Shown here piece after piece: positions 1 to 5,109 of a stretch of DNA of 5,109 bases. The notes beneath the pieces are model-generated. The model was not told where the DNA came from, searched no databases, and saw only the letters and a program-made list of their open reading frames with translations. Both the position numbers and the translations under genes were made by a program. This DNA is from an uncultured Clostridia bacterium (GTDB taxonomy: Bacteria > Bacillota > Clostridia > TANB77 > CAG-508). The first letter of the stretch is position 1. Each line of letters opens with the position of its first letter. The stretch covers positions 1-5,109 of the forward strand of contig CANRLE010000072.1 of assembly GCA_947631385.1 (NCBI GenBank), given 5' to 3'.

Positions 1-113
1 GTATTTGAGTATCAATTATATTAGAAAGAACCTCTCTACCATTTTTTACAATAGATACAGAGGTTTCATCACAACTCGATTCAATTCCGCATTGTCAATA
101 TATCTTTCTTCAC
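1..113 (-). CDS. tsaD: tsaD, N-terminus only (runs off left edge), with an apparent +1 frameshift near codon 8
   Basis: TsaD (Kae1/Gcp family) is the catalytic subunit that, with TsaB and TsaE, transfers threonylcarbamoyl from threonylcarbamoyl-AMP to A37 of ANN-decoding tRNAs (t6A) in the cytoplasm. About 37 codons are visible. The frame read from 85 down to 2 gives IESSCDETSVSIVKNG followed by REVLSNIIDTQI, the conserved TsaD N-terminus. The start is GTG at 113-111, six bases after an AGGAG site, 15 bases past the protease stop. However, that start frame gives MKKDILTMRN and stops at 83-81. The ESSCDET frame has a stop at 98-96 and no usable start after it. Removing one base near 90 yields MKKDILTIGIESSCDET, exactly what the family predicts. 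So there is either a one-base sequence error or a real frameshift mutation. The family identity is secure; the functional state is not. It appears to be the last visible gene of the lysS operon. Confidence 0.85.
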
Positions 114-116
114 TTC

Positions 117-124
117 TCACTCCT
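117..124 (-). promoter_or_regulatory. Ribosome binding site for tsaD
   Basis: The minus strand reads AGGAGTGA, with the AGGAG core ending six bases before the GTG at 113-111. This site fixes the tsaD start upstream of the frameshift. No alternative start with a Shine-Dalgarno exists in the ESSCDET frame, so re-choosing the start cannot remove the break. Confidence 0.7.
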
Positions 125-128
125 ATAA

Positions 129-869
129 TTATATACCAAATATTAATCTTCCTAAATTCATTATTCCACTAGATACCGCACCAATTGCTGGTGATATTAT
201 TGTTCCTGCAATTCCTGTTATCCATATAACAACAAAAATAATATAAAAAATTTGCTCATTGTTTCTAAACCATTCTTTTGCATTGTATGGCAAAAATGGC
301 ATAATGATTTTTGAACCGTCTAATGGAGGTAATGGAATTAAATTAAAAACTCCTAAACCAATATTTATTGAAACAGTATATTGTATTAAAGTCATAATAA
401 TATTACCAACCGTTGAAGTAAGAAACACTTCTCCTGCAAATTTATATATTGCACAAAATATAATTGTAAAAACAAATGCAAGCAATAAATTCATTGCTGG
501 ACCTGCCACAGAAACAATTGCTTCTCCTTTTTCCATTGATATCTTTCTCGTATAATTACTAGGATTTACATTTACTGGTTTTCCCCATCCAAATCCTGCA
601 ACTAATAGCATTAAAGTTCCTATTGGGTCTAAATGATTTAATGGATTCAGACTCAATCTTCCTTCCATTTTAGCCGTATTATCGCCTAACTTATATGCTG
701 CAATTCCATGAGCAAATTCGTGAAATGTTATAGCAATTAAAACTCCTGGTGCACTCATAAGTAATCCTACTAATGCTCCTGGATTATTTACATATTCAGC
801 AAATGCAAATAATACCAGTATAATTATTATTACATAAATCATTCTTCTGTCAAATGAAAAATTAAACAT
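129..869 (-). CDS. M50-family (site-2-protease-like) membrane zinc metalloprotease
   Basis: This is a 246-residue polytopic membrane protein of the M50 intramembrane metalloprotease family, short subclass without a PDZ domain (like Bacillus YwhC-type proteins). The zinc site is visible as HEFAH at residues 50-54 (His50, Glu51, His54) inside a hydrophobic segment. The third ligand is probably Asp184 in LIPLPPLDG (178-185), this branch's version of the NPDG motif. AGPAMN at 122-127 is the usual conserved patch before the next membrane helix. Hydrophobic segments lie near residues 10-27, 32-56, 84-95, 116-145, 155-180 and 205-228. The length is normal for compact M50 proteins. The ATG at 869 follows AAAAGGAG by eight bases; Met10 is an inferior alternative. 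It starts 24 bases after the unknown membrane protein and ends 15 bases before tsaD, so it is probably co-transcribed. The substrate cannot be told from the sequence; known relatives cleave within membranes, for example anti-sigma factors or signal-peptide remnants. Confidence 0.93.
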   Translation of the reverse strand: MFNFSFDRRMIYVIIIILVLFAFAEYVNNPGALVGLLMSAPGVLIAITFHEFAHGIAAYKLGDNTAKMEGRLSLNPLNHLDPIGTLMLLVAGFGWGKPVNVNPSNYTRKISMEKGEAIVSVAGPAMNLLLAFVFTIIFCAIYKFAGEVFLTSTVGNIIMTLIQYTVSINIGLGVFNLIPLPPLDGSKIIMPFLPYNAKEWFRNNEQIFYIIFVVIWITGIAGTIISPAIGAVSSGIMNLGRLIFGI

Positions 870-877
870 TAAAATTT

Positions 878-885
878 CTCCTTTT
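878..885 (-). promoter_or_regulatory. Ribosome binding site for the M50 protease
   Basis: The minus strand reads AAAAGGAG, eight bases before the ATG at 869-867. It decides the start in favour of residue 1 over the in-frame ATG at codon 10. Confidence 0.75.
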
Positions 886-893
886 AAATAATT

Positions 894-2030
894 TTATTCA
901 TTAGGTTTCAAACTACCTAAAAATTGGTTTACTTCATCCTTTATCCTTTCTTCTCGCGGTATTTTTAATTGATAAATATTATCTTTATAAATAAACATAT
1001 AACAATCCTGCGAATTATCTTGGTCAAAATTAAATTTAATAGCTTTTATGCCATCACATATTTCTAATACTCCTTCTTTGGTTATTTTCATTTCAGCATA
1101 TCTTTCAAAAGAATCCTTAGTATATTTCTTGCCATTTTTTTCAATTTCTTGTCCCTTACATAATTTTATCATTTCTTCAAAATCAATAATAATTGTATCT
1201 ACAACTTCTCCTTCTCCATTTGAAATATCAATACCATAAACATCTGACAATCCGTATTGCCCAAAATTTTCATTTATTAAAGTAAAACTTTCAAAAGCCT
1301 GTTCTAGAGTTAGATTATTTACATTTTTATCATATGAAAGTTCTATATGTTCTTGAGTTGCAAAGCGATTTCCATATTGCATCTCTATTGGCAATGAACA
1401 GCTTTTTCCTATCAGATTTGACGAATATGCATGAGATGTTTCTCCAAAATATGCATATTGATTATTTATATATTTGAATTTAATATCACCTAATTCTCCG
1501 TCTATTAAATTAGATGTTTGATCTATTTTTATCTTTTCTTCTAAGTTTTTTTCTAAATCTATTTTTACACTTTCTTTTTTAACAATCTTCTTTGTCTCTA
1601 CATCTTTTTCTAACATTGAAAAATTTATTTTACTGTTTAAAGGCATTTTTTTTATTTTCGCACTTGCTACTATACCTCCCATAATCTGTTGGTCTTCTTG
1701 TTCGTCTATAAGCAGACTATGATTTGTTTCATCTTCTACTTTTATTGCATAATAAACAGATCCATCCGTATTATAGTCGTATAAAATACAGTAAATTTCT
1801 GCATAGTCTTTGGCTGTATCATCATATTCTAATAATTTTACTCCTCTATATTCATCTTCTCTGTCATATACATCTTGATATAAGTAAAAGTCTGCATTTT
1901 TTATTGAGTATACTTTTCCTTGTTCATCTTTTTCTTGTTCTTCTTTTCCAAACAATAGGCTTATGCCTAAAATTATTATTGCTAAAATTATAAAAGCTAA
2001 AGTAATTTTAACTATTTTTTTCAATTTCAT
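894..2030 (-). CDS. Membrane-anchored extracytoplasmic protein of unknown function
   Basis: I do not recognise this 378-residue protein. It begins with a lysine-rich stretch (MKLKKIVK) and one strongly hydrophobic segment at about residues 9-28. A very acidic and polar linker follows (EEQEKDEQ, about 30-37). There is no lipobox cysteine, so this is probably an uncleaved anchor or signal-anchor with about 340 residues outside the cell. The exported part is acidic, rich in Tyr, Asn and Asp, and ends in a predicted alpha/beta stretch (CYMFIYKDNIYQLKIP) and a helix ending FLGSLK, as in several exported Gram-positive proteins of unknown role. No catalytic motif is evident. Start choice: the frame is open to a TTG at 2045, which would add five residues but has only a weak AGAG upstream. 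The ATG at 2030 has AAGGAG only three bases away, which is unusually close, so the start is uncertain. It lies between lysS (33-base gap) and the M50 protease (24-base gap), with no terminator on either side. It could be a partner or substrate of the protease, but that is only inference from position. Confidence 0.85.
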   Translation of the reverse strand: MKLKKIVKITLAFIILAIIILGISLLFGKEEQEKDEQGKVYSIKNADFYLYQDVYDREDEYRGVKLLEYDDTAKDYAEIYCILYDYNTDGSVYYAIKVEDETNHSLLIDEQEDQQIMGGIVASAKIKKMPLNSKINFSMLEKDVETKKIVKKESVKIDLEKNLEEKIKIDQTSNLIDGELGDIKFKYINNQYAYFGETSHAYSSNLIGKSCSLPIEMQYGNRFATQEHIELSYDKNVNNLTLEQAFESFTLINENFGQYGLSDVYGIDISNGEGEVVDTIIIDFEEMIKLCKGQEIEKNGKKYTKDSFERYAEMKITKEGVLEICDGIKAIKFNFDQDNSQDCYMFIYKDNIYQLKIPREERIKDEVNQFLGSLKPNE

Positions 2031-2063
2031 TTTCTCCTTAAACAAAATCTCTTACTTATTAAA

Positions 2064-3569
2064 CTAGCCAAGTGGTTTCATAGTTGGAAATAGCAATACA
2101 TCTCTAATTGAAGCATTATCTGTTAATAACATAACTAATCTATCAATTCCAATACCAATTCCACCTGTTGGAGGCATTCCAATTTCTAATGCTTGAATGA
2201 AATCTTCATCCATCATACCAGCTTCATCATCTCCCGCTTCTCTAGCCTCGACTTGTTTTTTAAATCTTTCATATTGGTCAATTGGATCATTTAACTCAGA
2301 AAATGCATTACCATATTCACGACCACCAATAAATATTTCAAATCTTTCAGTTAATCGAGGATCTTCTTTCTTTCTCTTAGCAAGTGGTGAAATCTCAATT
2401 GGATAATCATAAATAAATGTTGGTTGAATTAATGTTTTTTCAACATATTCATCAAAGAATAAGCTAATTACATCTCCTCGTGTTTCCTTTGTTTTATCTG
2501 GTATTTCGATATTTCTTTCTTTAGCTAATTTAACTGCTTCTTCATCTGTCTGAATTTCATTAAAATCAATTCCTGTTACTTCTTTGATTGAATTTATCAT
2601 AGTAATCTTTTTCCATCCAGGTGTTAAGTCAATTTCTTGTCCTTGATATGTTATTTTAGTTGTTCCAACTACTTTCATAGCACATTTTGAAAATAATTCT
2701 TCTGTAAGGTCCATCATATCATGATAATCACTATATGCTTCATATAATTCAATAGTTGTAAATTCTGGGTTATGACGAATATCCATTCCTTCGTTTCTAA
2801 ATATTCTTCCCATTTCATATACTTTGTCATATCCTCCAACTATTAATCTTTTCAGATTTAATTCTGTTGCAATTCTTAAATACATATCAATGTTTAATGC
2901 ATTGTGATGTGTCATAAATGGTTTAGCTGTTGCACCTCCAGATATAGTATTTAACATTGGAGTATCTACTTCTAAAAAACCTTTTTCGTCTAATATTCTT
3001 CTAATTTCACTAATAATTTGACTTCTTTTTTCAAATGTTTTCTTTACTTCTGGATTCATAATTAAATCTACATATCTTTGACGGTAACGTAAATCTACAT
3101 CTTTTAGTCCATGAAATTTTTCTGGCAATGGTCTTAGTGATTTAGATAATAAAGTTACTTCTTTTGCATGAATAGAAATTTCCTCAGTTCTTGTTTTGAA
3201 TACAAATCCGCTAATTCCAATGATATCTCCTATGTCCCATGTTTTGAATGCTTTATAACTTTCTTCTCCTAAGTCATTTATACTAACATAACTTTGTATT
3301 TTTTCATCACTATCTTGTATTGTACAAAAAGAAGCTTTTCCCATAATCCTTTTTGCAATTATTCTTCCTGCAACTGTCACATCTTTTTGCTCAAATTGTT
3401 CATAATTTACTTTTATTTCTCCTGCTGTGTTGGTTCTATTAAATTTTGTTATTTGATAAGGATTTTTACCTTCTTGTTGTAATTCGGCTAATTTTTCTCT
3501 TCTTATTTGCATTAAATGATTAATGTCTAATTCTTCTACTTCATTATTTTGATTATTGTTTTCTTGCAT
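2064..3569 (-). CDS. lysS: Lysyl-tRNA synthetase, class II
   Basis: This enzyme charges tRNA-Lys with lysine using ATP in the cytoplasm. The 501-residue length is typical of bacterial LysRS-II and the gene looks intact. A polar, asparagine-rich head is followed by a helix (about 16-33). The OB-fold anticodon-binding domain covers about 63-145 (VTVAGRI and the following strands). The class II core begins near LRYRQRYVDL (160-169). Motif 1 is about 182-206, ending EVDTPML. Motif 2 is FRNEGMDIRHNPEFT (257-271), with Arg258 and Glu260 contacting ATP. Motif 3 is GGIGIGIDRL (469-478), with Arg477. The lysine-pocket segment REYGNAFSELNDP (417-429) is present. The ATG at 3569 follows GGGGAG by eight bases. 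A promoter directly upstream gives a short leader with no room for a T-box, so no tRNA-sensing control is seen. It is the first gene of the apparent operon with the unknown membrane protein, the M50 protease and tsaD. The stop is TAG. Confidence 0.98.
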   Translation of the reverse strand: MQENNNQNNEVEELDINHLMQIRREKLAELQQEGKNPYQITKFNRTNTAGEIKVNYEQFEQKDVTVAGRIIAKRIMGKASFCTIQDSDEKIQSYVSINDLGEESYKAFKTWDIGDIIGISGFVFKTRTEEISIHAKEVTLLSKSLRPLPEKFHGLKDVDLRYRQRYVDLIMNPEVKKTFEKRSQIISEIRRILDEKGFLEVDTPMLNTISGGATAKPFMTHHNALNIDMYLRIATELNLKRLIVGGYDKVYEMGRIFRNEGMDIRHNPEFTTIELYEAYSDYHDMMDLTEELFSKCAMKVVGTTKITYQGQEIDLTPGWKKITMINSIKEVTGIDFNEIQTDEEAVKLAKERNIEIPDKTKETRGDVISLFFDEYVEKTLIQPTFIYDYPIEISPLAKRKKEDPRLTERFEIFIGGREYGNAFSELNDPIDQYERFKKQVEAREAGDDEAGMMDEDFIQALEIGMPPTGGIGIGIDRLVMLLTDNASIRDVLLFPTMKPLG

Positions 3570-3575
3570 TTTAAT

Positions 3576-3583
3576 CTCTCCCC
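3576..3583 (-). promoter_or_regulatory. Ribosome binding site for lysS
   Basis: The minus strand reads GGGGAGAG. The GGGGAG core sits eight bases before the ATG at 3569-3567, supporting that start. Confidence 0.7.
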
Positions 3584-3598
3584 TGCTTATTTTTGTAT

Positions 3599-3627
3599 AT
3601 TATATAGCAAAAATTGGTAAAAGTAAA
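3599..3627 (-). promoter_or_regulatory. Sigma-A-type promoter for the lysS operon
   Basis: The minus strand shows a -35 TTTACT at 3627-3622, a 17-base spacer and a perfect -10 TATAAT at 3604-3599. Transcription should begin near 3592, leaving a leader of roughly 23 bases before lysS. It lies just downstream of the preceding gene's terminator, so lysS starts a new transcription unit. The call rests on consensus match and position only. Confidence 0.65.
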
Positions 3628-3639
3628 GTTTTCCTATAG

Positions 3640-3679
3640 AAAAAACACCATAATTTATATAACTTAATTACGGTGTTTT
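3640..3679 (-). terminator. Rho-independent terminator of the coiled-coil gene
   Basis: On the minus strand the arm AAAACACCGTAATT (3679-3666) pairs with AATTATGGTGTTTT (3655-3642) around a 10-base loop. All 14 positions pair if one G-U is allowed at 3671/3650. The stem runs into TTTTTT at 3645-3640. On the plus strand that wobble becomes an A-C mismatch, so the structure is better suited to minus-strand transcripts. It lies 38 bases past the stop of the coiled-coil gene and before the lysS promoter, insulating the two units. Confidence 0.8.
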
Positions 3680-3717
3680 ATTTAGGGATTTTTTGTATTT
3701 TATCTATTTTTGTGTTT

Positions 3718-4089
3718 TTAAATTTCTAGTGCTGTTAATCGATAGTCGAATTCTTTATGTTTTAAATTGTTTAGCTTTTTATATTCTTCAAAATTTTCAT
3801 TCATTTTGATTTGTTGTTCTAAAATTTTTGCTACGTTATTCTTCATAATTCTTGAATTTTCTTCTAGTGCATTAACTTTTTCTTTTAGCACACTAACATC
3901 TTCTTTTAGCACACTAACATCTTTTTTTAGTCCACTAACATCTTCCTTTAGTCCACTAACATCTTCCTTTAGTCCACTAACATCTTCCTTTAGTCCACTA
4001 ACATCTTCTTTTAGCCCTCTAACGTCTTCCTTTAGTTCGCTCATATCTTTTTGCATGCCAATTAATATTTCTAATATTTTTTCTTCCAT
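3718..4089 (-). CDS. Small heptad-repeat coiled-coil protein, function unknown
   Basis: This is a 123-residue, highly charged, soluble-looking protein with no signal peptide or membrane segment. A short N-terminal helix (MEEKILEILIGMQKDM) leads into eight consecutive heptads of the form LKEDVSG (residues 19-74). These run LKEDVRG, four LKEDVSG, LKKDVSV, LKEDVSV and LKEKVNA, with leucine and valine in the core positions. The helix then continues through NSRIMKNNVAKILEQQIKMNENF to a C-terminal tail ending YRLTALEI. This should form a long parallel or antiparallel coiled coil. Proteins of this general design (MEEK...LKEDV repeats) are common hypothetical proteins in Clostridia, and I know of no assigned role. 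The ATG at 4089 follows a perfect AAGGAGGTG by eight bases, and the gene has its own promoter and terminator. It is therefore a monocistronic, probably well-translated gene. The DNA repeats are 21-base tandem units and may vary in number between strains. Confidence 0.88.
   Translation of the reverse strand: MEEKILEILIGMQKDMSELKEDVRGLKEDVSGLKEDVSGLKEDVSGLKEDVSGLKKDVSVLKEDVSVLKEKVNALEENSRIMKNNVAKILEQQIKMNENFEEYKKLNNLKHKEFDYRLTALEI
3868..4035 (-). repeat. Eight tandem 21-base repeats encoding LKEDVSG heptads
   Basis: Eight in-frame 21-base units sit head to tail. The middle four have almost identical DNA (minus-strand core GATGTTAGTGGACTAAAGGA), while the outer units are diverged. The high DNA identity of the middle copies, beyond what the protein needs, suggests recent duplication by slippage or unequal recombination rather than old repeats held by selection. 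Confidence 0.9.
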
Positions 4090-4097
4090 TGTGAAAA

Positions 4098-4106
4098 CAC
4101 CTCCTT
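4098..4106 (-). promoter_or_regulatory. Strong ribosome binding site for the coiled-coil gene
   Basis: The minus strand reads AAGGAGGTG, a nine-base match to the anti-Shine-Dalgarno, eight bases before the ATG at 4089-4087. It is the strongest ribosome site in the window and shows that the repeat-rich reading frame is a genuine gene. Confidence 0.85.
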
Positions 4107-4166
4107 GCGAATTATTATAATTTTTGATTTTAAAATTTGAATAAATGTTTTGACTTAAATTATATA

Positions 4167-4190
4167 GATAAAATACGTTATCATTTTATC
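4167..4190. promoter_or_regulatory. Inverted repeat overlapping the -10 and start point, candidate operator
   Basis: GATAAAAT (4167-4174) and ATTTTATC (4183-4190) are perfect 8-base inverted arms with an 8-base spacer. A second pair, GATAA/TTATC, is nested at 4167-4182. The element covers the -10 box and predicted start point of the coiled-coil gene's promoter, where a repressor dimer would block transcription. It is AT-rich, so chance or a simple transcript hairpin remain possible. Confidence 0.35.
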
Positions 4191-4211
4191 ATATAATTAA
4201 CTATCTTTCAA
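4183..4211 (-). promoter_or_regulatory. Sigma-A-type promoter for the coiled-coil gene
   Basis: The minus strand has a -35 TTGAAA (4211-4206), a 17-base spacer and a -10 TAAAAT (4188-4183). Transcription would start near 4176, giving an AT-rich leader of about 87 bases. A second, weaker candidate with a perfect TATAAT at 4119-4114 and TTCAAA 16 bases upstream lies closer to the gene. I see no known riboswitch in the leader. Otherwise the 192-base gap 4090-4281 shows no further gene and no clear terminator for the FGE-like gene. Confidence 0.65.
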
Positions 4212-4281
4212 GTATTAAATTAATTAATTCATATGTTTTCTGTATATTATACAAGCATAGATAAGAGAATATTTTCATGCT

Positions 4282-5109
4282 TTAGCTTTCATCACATAAA
4301 TATAAAGCTGGGCGAAATCCGCCCTCTCCGAAGACCAAGTTCGGATAGTTGTAACTACGGCTAGAAGCTGGAAAATTATTAGCATGACCAGTAACACCGC
4401 TACTAGTGAAGCCTCCTCCTCGATAAACTCGACGAGTATTGTCTAAAGATTCCATTGTCCATTCAATTACATTGCCTCCCATATCATAGATATTTTTTAC
4501 TTTATTACTTTTATTATTTTCCCCATTTCCTATCTCTGTTCCAGCATCTCTTACATCATTACCTGAATTATCACCATACCATCCCATTCCTGTACTATCT
4601 TCTATATATTCCTTATAAGTTCCATCCTCATTTTTAGCATTTGTATTTTTTACACCTATCATCCATTTCATTACTGCATCCCATTGCACTCCATAACATA
4701 ATGTACTTTTTACACTTGTATATCCTTGTTTTCCTGCAAATCCTCTTGCTACTTGTACTGCACCTCCTGTTTCTGTTGTCATATCATTTTCATTTGACCA
4801 TCCTATATTATTATATACTTTTACTCCTTTTTTACATACCATTTCTCCTCTGATTCCAGTTGCAGTACTATCTTTCTCTGTGGTTCCTGCCTCATATCTT
4901 CCTATATAAAAGCCTCCATTGTCTTTTACACTTTTATACATTTCTTGAACTTCCCTTTCTGTCCCTGTTGCTCCTTCATCTACTACACTTCCATCTCCCG
5001 CTAGTTCATAAAATCCATTTTCATCTTTCTCTGTTACATAAGGACCTGTTTGTGGACTTTCATTACAATATCCAGCTTCTCTTTTAAACGAATCAAAATT
5101 TACTGGAAC
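4282..5109 (-). CDS. FGE-sulfatase/SUMF1-like (C-type-lectin-fold) protein, C-terminal 275 residues; N-terminus outside window
   Basis: The frame is open from the right edge (first codon at 5109-5107), so an ATG at 4941 is probably internal, not the start. No ribosome site supports it, and the upstream codons (VPVNFDSFKREAGY, then ESPQTGPYVTEK) match the domain's usual beginning. Numbered from the edge, the domain shows GGFYIGRYEAG (65-75), GVQWDAVMKWM (140-150), IYDMGGNVIEWTME (207-220), RRVYRGGGF (226-234), and finally GFRPALYL (264-271). This is the formylglycine-generating-enzyme fold. The catalytic FGE cysteines that follow the RVxRGGS motif are absent (TSSGVTGHANNF instead), so it is probably not an FGE but a binding protein using the fold. 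Relatives in gut Clostridia often carry a pilin-like or signal-anchor N-terminus and act outside the cell; that part is not visible here. The final ~45 codons differ sharply in base and codon use from the rest. The stop is TAA at 4284-4282. Confidence 0.88.
   Translation of the reverse strand, partial: VPVNFDSFKREAGYCNESPQTGPYVTEKDENGFYELAGDGSVVDEGATGTEREVQEMYKSVKDNGGFYIGRYEAGTTEKDSTATGIRGEMVCKKGVKVYNNIGWSNENDMTTETGGAVQVARGFAGKQGYTSVKSTLCYGVQWDAVMKWMIGVKNTNAKNEDGTYKEYIEDSTGMGWYGDNSGNDVRDAGTEIGNGENNKSNKVKNIYDMGGNVIEWTMESLDNTRRVYRGGGFTSSGVTGHANNFPASSRSYNYPNLVFGEGGFRPALYLCDES
4300..4434 (-). other. Candidate DGR variable region at the 3' end of the FGE-like gene
   Basis: Over 4311-4440 GC is about 48% and coding-strand A about 22%. 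The adjacent 4441-4570 gives about 31% and 45% (hand counts). In 4330-4413, 25 of 28 codons end in T or C, against 13 of the preceding 28 or so. All five arginines here use CGN, while the six seen upstream use AGA/AGG. Adenines in presumed invariant codons (CGA, GGA, CCA) sit at silent third positions. This is what adenine-directed mutagenic copying of AAY codons from a template repeat would leave, in the usual place: the end of a C-type-lectin-like domain. No template or reverse transcriptase is in the window. Confidence 0.55.
4310..4324. repeat. GC-rich 5-bp hairpin inside the end of the FGE-like gene
   Basis: GGGCG (4310-4314) and CGCCC (4320-4324) are perfect inverted arms around a 5-base loop, in the codons for GGFRP. 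It is the most GC-rich palindrome in an AT-rich window. At the 3' border of the candidate variable region it resembles, in position, the GC-rich initiation/hairpin elements of DGR targets. It could also be a by-product of the coded GGFRP sequence. Confidence 0.5.

Noticed and set aside
81..118. A GTG at 118-116 opening a third frame across the tsaD start
   Set aside because: It overlaps the ribosome binding site, gives only about 24 codons before a stop and has no family match; it does not restore TsaD.
3570..3717. A T-box or other tRNA-sensing leader upstream of lysS
   Set aside because: The predicted leader is only about 23 bases and the remaining gap is a terminator plus promoter; there is no T-box sequence or multi-stem structure.
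3868..4035. Short direct repeats resembling a CRISPR or other non-coding array
   Set aside because: The units are contiguous 21-mers without spacers and in frame with a well-supported coding sequence; they encode coiled-coil heptads.
3718..4089. The 123-residue coiled-coil protein as a DGR accessory (Avd) protein, because it is of similar size and next to the candidate target gene
   Set aside because: Avd proteins are basic four-helix-bundle proteins. This one is a regular LKEDVSG heptad array with its own promoter and terminator and shows no Avd-like features.
3767..4120. A plus-strand open frame opposite the coiled-coil gene, and several other plus-strand open frames across the window
   Set aside because: They are mirror images of minus-strand genes, low-complexity (Ser/Phe/Leu-rich) and lack family features. 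The minus-strand genes have the ribosome sites and known domains.
4246..4268. TATAAT (4251-4246, minus strand) downstream of the FGE-like gene as an additional promoter
   Set aside because: No recognisable -35 lies 16-18 bases upstream (AATATT at best) and the extended TGn motif is off by one base. The TTGAAA-17-TAAAAT pair further downstream is clearly better.
4212..4281. An intrinsic terminator for the FGE-like gene
   Set aside because: Only weak AT-rich inverted repeats (for example GCAT/ATGC with an 18-base loop) and no stem followed by a T-run on the minus strand.

Overview
This is an AT-rich window (roughly 30% GC by eye) with every convincing gene on the minus strand, strong AAGGAG-type ribosome binding sites and sigma-A-type promoters. 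AGA dominates the arginine codons, and UGA does not need to be read as tryptophan. Together this suggests a low-GC Firmicute of the Clostridia type, perhaps an uncultured gut lineage; that assignment is inference from style and protein family content, not from a marker gene.

Reading in the direction of transcription (right to left): the right edge (4282-5109) holds the C-terminal 275 residues of a protein with an FGE-sulfatase/SUMF1-like (C-type-lectin-like) domain, whose N-terminus lies outside the window. Next, after its own promoter, is a 123-residue coiled-coil protein (3718-4089) built on eight near-identical heptads, ended by an intrinsic terminator (3640-3679). A fresh promoter (3599-3627) then starts what looks like one operon: lysS (lysyl-tRNA synthetase, 2064-3569), an anchored extracytoplasmic protein of unknown function (894-2030), an M50/site-2-type membrane metalloprotease (129-869), and the first ~37 codons of tsaD (1-113), which runs off the left edge. 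No terminator is visible between these four, and the gaps are short (15-33 bases). The operon joins two tRNA-related housekeeping genes (lysine charging and t6A modification) with two membrane proteins.

Two observations stand out. First, the last ~130 bases of the FGE-like gene look different from the rest of the gene. GC rises from about 31% to about 48%, coding-strand adenine falls from about 45% to about 22%, all arginine codons switch from AGA/AGG to CGN, and 25 of 28 consecutive codons end in T or C. In a C-type-lectin-like fold without the FGE catalytic cysteines, this is the pattern expected of a variable region written by a diversity-generating retroelement (DGR) from a remote template. 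No reverse transcriptase or template repeat is in the window, so this remains a testable inference. Second, the tsaD start is broken by an apparent single extra base near position 90; removing it restores a textbook TsaD N-terminus. Because tsaD is normally essential, a sequence error is the first explanation to test.
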